A stretch of 64,000 nucleotides of DNA from Gamarada debralockiae (taxonomy: Eukaryota; Ascomycota; Leotiomycetes; Helotiales; Hyphodiscaceae). How positions within the stretch are numbered: the stretch's first letter is position 1; each line of letters opens with the position of its first letter. Positions 57,450 to 64,000 of this stretch are shown here, in pieces. The stretch spans positions 1 to 64,000 of the forward strand of contig NXFV01001000.1 of the NCBI GenBank assembly GCA_002803225.1, written 5' to 3'. A program made the position numbers and the translations under genes. The notes below the pieces were generated by a model. That model made no database searches. It worked only from the letters and a program-made list of their open reading frames with translations, and was not told where the DNA came from.

Positions 57450-59366
57450 TCAGACCGGGGGTGGCCAGTTACTAAAGCTCCTCCTCTCAGGATCAAAAGG
57501 CGTAAAGTCCGCATCCAAACCCTTATTAGCCTTGCGTAAGCTTGGTTTATTATGACCCTCCGGGGGTCCGTCCCTCCCTGAAGTCAAGGAAGAGTCGTCC
57601 TTCCCTTTGGTTTGAGTGCAGCGTTTGTCTTTGCGCTTCTTGTACCAGTTCGTACACCGAATTCTCTTCTTCGCAAACTCAGACATAAGGAAGGAAGCAA
57701 TCCACAGGAGAATCGTGAGTATTCCAGTTGCGATCCAATAGATTTTCATTGGGATCGCCTGCACTGGATGTTCGGGGTCGTCCCACTTAAACATTGGTCC
57801 AGTAAGCAGAATCTGCTATGATGTCAGGACTCGTTCTTCTCGGACCATCAGGTAATACGTACAGCCAAATATGTTCCCGGTAAGAAGAATGCAGTCAGGA
57901 AAGCGATGACTTTCATCTTGGAGCCGTCTTTGCTTGTGTTGCCCTCGATCTGATGCTGAATAGACCTATCTCTTTCCGCGATGACGTTCCGTACCTGAAC
58001 TTCATAAGCAGGAGAAGGCTCATTTCATTCCAGGGTCAGCTTACCATGCCAACATTAACATCAATGTGCTGCTGCATATTCTTGATGTCAGATTTGTACT
58101 GAAGCATGTTCGTTCTGATCATAACCAGCTTGTCATGGTCTCGTAAGCACTCTCTCGATATGTCAAGTTGCTTCAGAGCCTTCTTCAGTTTCCGCTTGTC
58201 GGGGTCATTCCTACCAACCCAGTCATTGATTCGTGCCTCGATATAATTTTGAAACGTAGTGATATCTCGAACCATTACCTCAGCACTTTCGGCAAGGTAA
58301 TGCATGGTTGAGCTACGTCCTGTAAGGCCCTTGTTCAAGTCAATCAGATCTCGATTCATCTTCTGGATGTTCTCTGTCGTGTCTGGACATGGCTCCGATT
58401 TTGCCCCATCCTGGTCCAGTTTTCGCAAGGACTCACGGAGGTCGCGGTCGAAAACAACGAGTTGATCAGCTGTCCATCTGATGTAAGGCGAAACGACCGA
58501 GCCGTACTGACACAAGAGAGCCGCCATAAAGAGCCTCGAGGTCAGGCCCACACTATCCGATAGGTGGTCTTCTTTGACGTCAAGAAATCGAGGTAGGAGA
58601 GTGGCAAGGAGCTCATCGACATGCCTGCTCTTCATACCAGCCACGAAAGCAAATATATGTTCCGGGTTGTCTGGGTTCGCAAAGTTGTTTCCTTCGATCC
58701 TGATATGATGAACCATCGAGAAAGTGATCATGGGACTACTAAGAGATGGCACCCGAAGTGAATATACTGTAACAAGTAAGAAGGAATACATCTCTAAATT
58801 CATCTGATGATACTCACATTTGAGGAAGCATCGGTTGTTTGGGTGATCCTTTTGGTCGACATAACGAAAACATGCTTCGAAATGATGGTCCTGTCGGAAG
58901 AGGTTGCGCCAAAGTATATCTTTCTTACAGCGACAGTACCGGCAGAGATTTTCGAGCTGACTTGCAAAAAGCATTGGAATGGGGGTAGGATGTGGTTTCT
59001 TCCAGTGCAAATTTTCAATCCCCCCTGTGGTGCAGATAGGATCTTGGGCGTCAGCATCGACCAAGCATGGAAGGCTTCTGGAACAAAAGTTAGTTCTATT
59101 CTGCGGGGAAATGGGCTCTTTTGCAACACATGCATCATCGTCAATCGATTGTTACCGCCAGCGCTTGTAGTAGCGATAGATGCAGTTTCGTCCCTCAATT
59201 TGTTGTTGTCACCAGCGCTTGTAGTAGCAATACATGTAGCCTCGTTGCGGAACTCAACATTGTATTTATGGTGAAGATGACCACCTTTCTGTACATTGTG
59301 TATGTGACATTGATCAGCCGACTTGATCTTCTCGATGTCCTGGTTCAATTGTGTCGCTGTACACAT
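57450..59366 (-). CDS. CorA-like (fungal Mg2+ transporter-fold) membrane protein
   Basis: Supported exons are 58766-58045, 57994-57863 and 57815-57450, preceded by 59077-58818 and an N-terminal exon beginning at ATG 59366, whose splicing to the rest I could not fix. The long cytosolic helical region includes KLYSLRVPSLSSPMITFSMV and TADQLVVFDRDLRESLRKLD, and a helical stalk at about 58290-58045 ends with NVGM joined to VRNVIAERDRSIQHQIEGN. TM1 is KMKVIAFLTAFFLPGTYLA and TM2 is IKIYWIATGILTILLWIASF, reading MKIYWIAT at its start. LPGT in TM1 is typical of the fungal CorA-like group. The canonical GMN pore motif is not present (LLTGPMF follows instead), as in many fungal paralogues, so Mg2+ transport is not assured. 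The C-terminal tail is Lys/Arg-rich. Two 18-residue repeats (IATTSAGxNN) occur in the N-terminal exon. Confidence 0.72.
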
Positions 59367-61502
59367 ATTGGCAATTCGAGGTGCATCTGAATCATCTCAA
59401 GAAAATGCGAAATAACGCAGACCGGACAAATGACACAGGAAGGGGGCGGACTTCCTTATACATCCTCGACTCCTCTGCTGCGGCTCATGTTCTCTCCAAA
59501 TGTGTCTCCGAGCTTGCGTCCAACCACTGTCAGCTGAAAAAGCGGTTCGCCAACGAGAGTAATCATAGATCCTTCAGTCCCCGCGGGAGTATCAATAGAC
59601 CGCAGCCTCATTCGAGAGAATGACCTTTTCCGGAGGAAAAGCGGCTCGGGCCTCAGTATGGGGGCGGGTCTCGACCCCCCGACGACTCCTAATCCCTGTC
59701 AGCTGAAGTGCACGCCGCGATGGCTTGCACTCGCACAAGTCTCTCGTTGGCCATACGTCAGCCTCATTCGCGAAATCTGGAAAAACAAAAGTGAAACTCG
59801 AACGACAAATACTTCTCGCCAACCAACGAACACAATGCGATTGATTTTTCAGCCTCTGCACCTGCATGAGATCGACACAGATACGCAAACCGTGGAATCC
59901 ATTCGCGTGACGGGTTGAGCCGCAATGCAATCTTTCAAAGGCTTTGGCAACACTTGTCGGATAAACTCATGGCCGTGGAAGAGACGGCAAAGGCGGCAAA
60001 GGGAAATGTGAAGCTCAGCATCGTCCATGAACTGGACCCCTAGGGGCAGATGCTGTGCGTCCAAAAGAACGACAATGTGATGATAAGAACATTTTTCTGT
60101 AGCGAAGCCGTCTGCCAGCTTAGGGACCGAAGCATGGGTTTTGATGTCACCTCTATGAATCTTTGTTCTATAGTCATACGCAGCTACCTACAATCAATCT
60201 CCATGGCGTACTTAAATACTATACATTTCTGCGTTGATGCGAAGGCAATCTTTCGAAAGTTCAAGAAATCGACGACCTCTACAGGTTTTGATTCCCTTTT
60301 CCCAAGTTAATGTACCCTTACCTTTCAAACTCGTTTGGAAGAATTTCAATAAAGAGTTTGACGGGGCTTTGAGCAAGTTTCGAAGCCATGTGACGACTGT
60401 CGAGAAAGAAGCTGGTCTGTCGCATATGATAGAAGTGTCAGTTGACAGCTGTAAGAATAATTGATTGAGGAACCAGCTGAGAAGCTGGAGAGTTGAGTCT
60501 AAATACACTATGGGATGCGCACGGACTGAGAGAGAGAATAGTGAAACAGTGGAGCCTAATATAGCTACCAGGGGTGGGCACGTAATTTGCAACTGACAAG
60601 AAGCTCCGGGTGAACGGGACAAAAAACAGAGAGACGAAGAAAGAGTGAGCTTTCAGACATACCACAACCAGGGCATTAGCTGACTTGTAGACAGCTATCA
60701 TATTACGGGACTTTCGCTTTGCAGGAATGTCAGTATTCATGCATCTCTCCAACCCACATGCTTGCTTTTCTCGTAAGGTTGAAGAATAACGGCAAAGCGT
60801 CACCCTAACCGATCAGACAAGGCAGGAACGACTTGACAACATCAAAAACGAGGAAAGCCAATCAAACATGGGATGGAGTAGACAGAGAAGAAATATACAG
60901 TATAGATATATACAATAGGCCCAAAGAAAATGGGGATGTGCGGCCTCGGTGGAATCCACAAACCAAATCAATCCACCTGGATGATCAAATTCTTCTCACT
61001 ATCCGCGTCAGTTCGCAAACTTCTGTTCTCCACATCCTGTCTCATCGACGTCGTAACAATAATATCCTTGCAAAGATTACTACCGCTGCTATTCTTCCTC
61101 ATATTATGTTCTCTTCCTTCATTCGTCTCTACTTTCGTCACGGTTTTCGGACCCATTTCAACATCTGCAAGTCGCATAGGTGTCTGCTTAAAGTTGTTGT
61201 TGTTTTCGAAGCCACGGTCGCCGAAAGTTGCTGTCCCGTTTCCGCTTCGAGTGGAGGAGAGTATTGGTCCCTGGAACTGTGTGTCTGCCGCGTGTGTCCA
61301 AGAAACAAGCGCTTTTTCCCAAAATAGAATCTTGTGTAGGGTTAGGAGGTACGCCGCTTCTGGAAAAGGATGTTTCGTCCTTCAAGCAACAAGGCTGCAG
61401 AATGGGTATTGCATTGAATATTATGTAAATTTAGGAGTATCTCGAACGCTTCCGGAATGAAACAAAAACAAAAATCAAGAATCCACCCATGCGCTACGGA
61501 TC
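59367..61502. other. Intergenic region, no supported gene
   Basis: About 2.1 kb. Several overlapping ORFs on both strands (59592-59930, 60212-60622, 60833-61460) lack family motifs, consistent splice signals or mutual support. I see no tRNA or repeat. A small divergent gene cannot be excluded. Confidence 0.4.
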
Positions 61503-63223
61503 TCACGCCCCAACCTCTGCTCGATCTGCTGCGACTTCTGTCACTGTCACAGTTCCCACCTTCTCCAAGGAACCAAACGGCCAGAAGACCTTCCCAATAC
61601 TGCCGAGCACGCTCGTTCTCTTCTCAGGGGTGGGTCTCTTTGGCGAAGACTTGGGAGCTGATGGATCCTCAAGCGGTGGGTGAGTACTGTCATCATTCTG
61701 GTGTATGATTTCGGGCACCAAATCGGCGAGGGGTTTGACTGCTGTGGCTAGTGCCTCATTGATTACCTGTTCCATGCTCTCAATGGGCTTTGATCTGGAA
61801 GCATCAGGACCGGGCGTGGGCATGTGGAAGGCGAGTACTTTCGTGATATGCTGGATTGCTTCGTGCATAGCGTCGAGTTCTATGGCAATGTTAGCTGAAT
61901 TCAAATGGCCGCAGGGGAAATACGTACTCTGATGCATTAGATCCAGGCTCTCTTGTGAGACTGTCACCATTTGAGGTTCCGTCGTCGTGGCTGGGTCCTC
62001 GGTAGTAGTTTTCGAGATGGTGTTGGTTTTTCTTGTGCTTGTGACCGTTGTAACTGCTGAAACAATTGCCGGAGAAGAAATTGTTGGAGTATTGTCGATG
62101 GCTTGCGGAACTTCCTGTGCGGTTTCGGGTCCCTTTTCAGAAACTTGCGCAGGCTGTGTTGCTGACGTTGGTGTTTCCGGCGCCGTTTTCTCTTTCGTGG
62201 ATTCAGTTGATACTATCGCTCTCTTCGTCGTCGTTTGGACAGAGCTTGTTTTCGAGGTGGCTGGCTCAGCAGAAGGAATCGGGCCTGCAACTTTCGCATT
62301 CTGTTCAACAGCACCCTTCGTAACGGCCTTCACTTCACCGTCTGCTCCCAGTGTGATTTTTAATGAGACTGGTGCAGCTGCTGGGGAATCAGTTTTCGAC
62401 TCAGAAGAACTCACGCCTTCACTACTGATAGCTTTTGAAGGTTCCTGAGCAACTTCAATTGCAATAGTTTTGCCTTTCGATGCATTATCACTTGCTGGTG
62501 GGATTTTGGCATCTGAGGGGCTAGATGCGCTGCCATTTGGTGCCTCCTTCGCCAATTCCGTGGGACCAGATTTCGGATCCGAAACCTCTGGGGTGACGGC
62601 TTCTCCCTTTTCCACACCATCTGCCTTGTCCTTCGCAGCTTTTGCTGCGACCTCTTTGACAGCTTCTTCTTTAGCATCATCAGCTATATCTTTCGAAATA
62701 GCTTTCACGACTTTCGAGCCTGCGTCCGAAGCAATAGTCGTGACCGTCGTCTTCGCACTATCAGCCGCAATTTTACCAATGAGGGCAACGTCTCCAGCCA
62801 CAAGCTCAGGCTGAACAAGCGATGCTGCACCAATTACTACGGCCAATGCTCCCCTTCAAATGTCAGCTTCCACCCAACGTGACTGAACGGAGAGAAAGCT
62901 CACTCTGCAATGAGCTCAGGATGTTGCTTAACGGACTCAACAGCAGACTCGGCACCTTTCACGACCTCGGCAGCAACATCCGCGATACCATCTTGAACTT
63001 TGTCAAGTAAACTGGGGACATTTTTATCCGTTGCTGATACGGCTTCCTCCACGACACTGCTCTCAATGGTTTTTAGATCGCTGGCATTCGATTTGACAAC
63101 CTGAGTTACGACTGCTGTCGCCGATTCGACAATCAGATTTTCGGTCTTTTAAAAATATCAGCTTGATGCATAATTCAATGGATTTGGATTCTCGATACTC
63201 ACAGCTTGCCCCACCGTCGTCAT
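61503..63223 (-). CDS. Low-complexity Ala/Ser/Thr-rich protein of unknown function
   Basis: There are four exons, 63223-63203, 63145-62904, 62853-61928 and 61879-61503, totalling 1566 nt or 521 residues. The tiny first exon encodes MTTVGQA and is joined in phase to TENLIVESATAVVTQVVKSN. The third intron start (62903-62854) restores ELIAEGALAVVIGAASLV. The N-terminal 180 residues are Ala/Val/Lys-rich with amphipathic helix character (IADDAKEEAVKEVAAKAAKD), resembling desiccation- or surface-type repeat proteins only in composition. The middle is a Thr/Ser/Pro-rich disordered stretch. The C-terminal part, ELDAMHEAIQHITKVLAFHM onward, is less biased and helical, ending KVFWPFGSLEKVGTVTVTEV. One hydrophobic stretch (ALAVVIGAASLVQPELVAGDVAL, split here only for length: ALAVVIGAASLV) could contact membrane. 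I do not recognise a family. Confidence 0.72.
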
Positions 63224-64000
63224 CGTAAACGCCGTACTGCGGGGTAGCTTGGGTCAAGCTGGAGTGATCACTAATCAGGTGGCCAAACTCATACAAAGCT
63301 GAGATCTGAAGCAATTGCTTTTTGAGAAAGGAGACAATATAAAAACAATTAATTAGCAAAATGAGATAACTTTGAAAATGGAGGTTGAAGAAGCTGAGTA
63401 AGTTAACCCACGTGGTAATGAGGACATTTGCTACAGGCCAAGACATTCAAATAAAGCTAAGCACTATTGGTTGGTGTGCCACACCGCAGAGGCCTGGAAG
63501 TGCGCCGTGGCACCTGCCTCAAAGCCCAGAATGGCCTATCGTCCGCCTCTCATAGCCTAAATTGTGCTGGTGTTGGAGCAACAAGCTGAACAAGCGTCAA
63601 CAACATCACAACTCAATCATTAAAACGGCATGCTTTCAGTTTAAAATCCTCGACTCATGGACTGCAATTAAATACTCGATGAAGTCTTCTAGTCAATAAT
63701 GCAGAAGTGGCTATCGAGAGTCGAGGGAAGTACGTACCTGCCTTGCATTTTTTACAGACATCGGCGTGGTAGGTAGTTTCAAAGCACTGACTATTGCCAA
63801 GACATAAAGTCTTAAGGATATACCAATATGAGGCCTTATTGCAGCGGTGCCTTTGCAAGAGGAAAATATTTCTCTGCTACTGGTCTTCGAGCGAAGTCTA
63901 AACCAATTTACCAAGGACGTCCTTCTCCCCATTCAACACAGCAAGCAGAGTCTCCACAACAGCAACACCACTCTTACTCTGATTATCCATGGTGCTTGCC
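63224..64000. other. Intergenic region and possible edge of a minus-strand gene
   Basis: Upstream of the low-complexity gene. On the minus strand an ATG at 63989-63991 opens MDNQSKSGVAVVETLLAVLN, followed by a possible donor near 63921. This might be the first exon of a gene, but the downstream exon cannot be identified, so I do not call it. Confidence 0.3.

Noticed and set aside
59640..59720. GGTCTCGACCCCCC segment looking like a T-arm
   Set aside because: No D-arm or anticodon stem at the right distance on either strand.
60212..60622. Minus-strand 136-residue ORF that vaguely resembles a fungal STAND N-terminal helix
   Set aside because: Resemblance is only in helix-like Leu/Lys pattern; no conserved words, no downstream domain.
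62066..62814. Several plus-strand ORFs opposite the low-complexity gene
   Set aside because: They are antisense shadows of the Ala/Ser/Thr-rich coding sequence, whose codon bias keeps other frames open.
8386..63223. CRISPR array, bacterial operons or phage
   Set aside because: Intron-rich fungal genes throughout; the only regular tandem repeat (41928-41996) has no spacers.
63655..63991. Possible first exons of a minus-strand gene at the window edge (MDNQSKSG start; CKKCKAG segment)
   Set aside because: Frames between the two segments carry stops and I could not find a consistent splice; upstream sequence is outside the window.

Overview
The window is nuclear DNA of a filamentous ascomycete (Pezizomycotina; the gene mix suggests Leotiomycetes, but that is inference). 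The evidence is dense protein-coding genes with many short introns (46-86 nt, GT..AG with CTAAC/CTGAC-type branch points), no bacterial operon structure, and typical fungal families: NACHT-ankyrin (NLR-like) proteins, HET-domain remnants, a 2EXR remnant, an ENA-type ATPase and a fungal CorA-like protein. I rebuilt exon structures by hand. For most multi-exon genes the summed exon lengths are divisible by three and the spliced junctions restore family motifs.

Layout. 0.5-5.6 kb (+): full-length ABCC-type ABC transporter. 6.6-7.7 kb (+): broken Rds1-like ferritin-like gene. 8.4-15.6 kb (-): intact 2245-residue NACHT-ankyrin receptor-like gene with a proline-rich insertion in the ankyrin array. 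16.3-16.9 kb: 2EXR remnant. 17.2-20.8 kb (-): ENA-type Na+/K+ P-type ATPase, separated by a 1.45 kb divergent intergenic region rich in PacC-type hexamers from a Rieske/AIF-like oxidoreductase (22.3-24.2 kb, +). 24.9-27.3 kb (+): long coiled-coil protein. 28.1-30.1 kb: HET-domain pseudogene. 31.03-31.39 kb: MITE-like inverted-repeat element. 32.1-33.2 kb: O-methyltransferase pseudogene. 34.0-36.6 kb (+): GH3 beta-glucosidase. 37.0-40.1 kb (-): second ankyrin protein. 40.1-42.0 kb: repeat-bearing gap. 42.1-44.7 kb: esterase-NACHT pseudogene. 45.1-45.5 kb (-): small secreted cysteine-rich protein. 46.3-48.1 kb (-): arylsulfotransferase-like protein. 49.1-50.4 kb (-): drug/metabolite transporter. 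50.9-51.9 kb (+): sulfotransferase-family protein. 53.4-55.0 kb (+): kinetochore protein Dsn1/Mis13. 55.7-57.1 kb: second HET pseudogene. 57.5-59.4 kb (-): CorA-like membrane protein. 61.5-63.2 kb (-): low-complexity Ala/Ser/Thr-rich protein.

How it fits together. Housekeeping and transport genes (ATPase, AIF-like, Dsn1, beta-glucosidase) are interspersed with an accessory, fast-evolving layer. That layer has two intact ankyrin/STAND-type proteins, three broken self/non-self recognition relatives (two HET, one esterase-NACHT), a broken methyltransferase, a broken ferritin-like gene, a putative MITE and a candidate effector. The most notable candidate for unusual biology is the intact NACHT-ankyrin protein with an FH1-like polyproline insert, set among decayed members of the same recognition systems.
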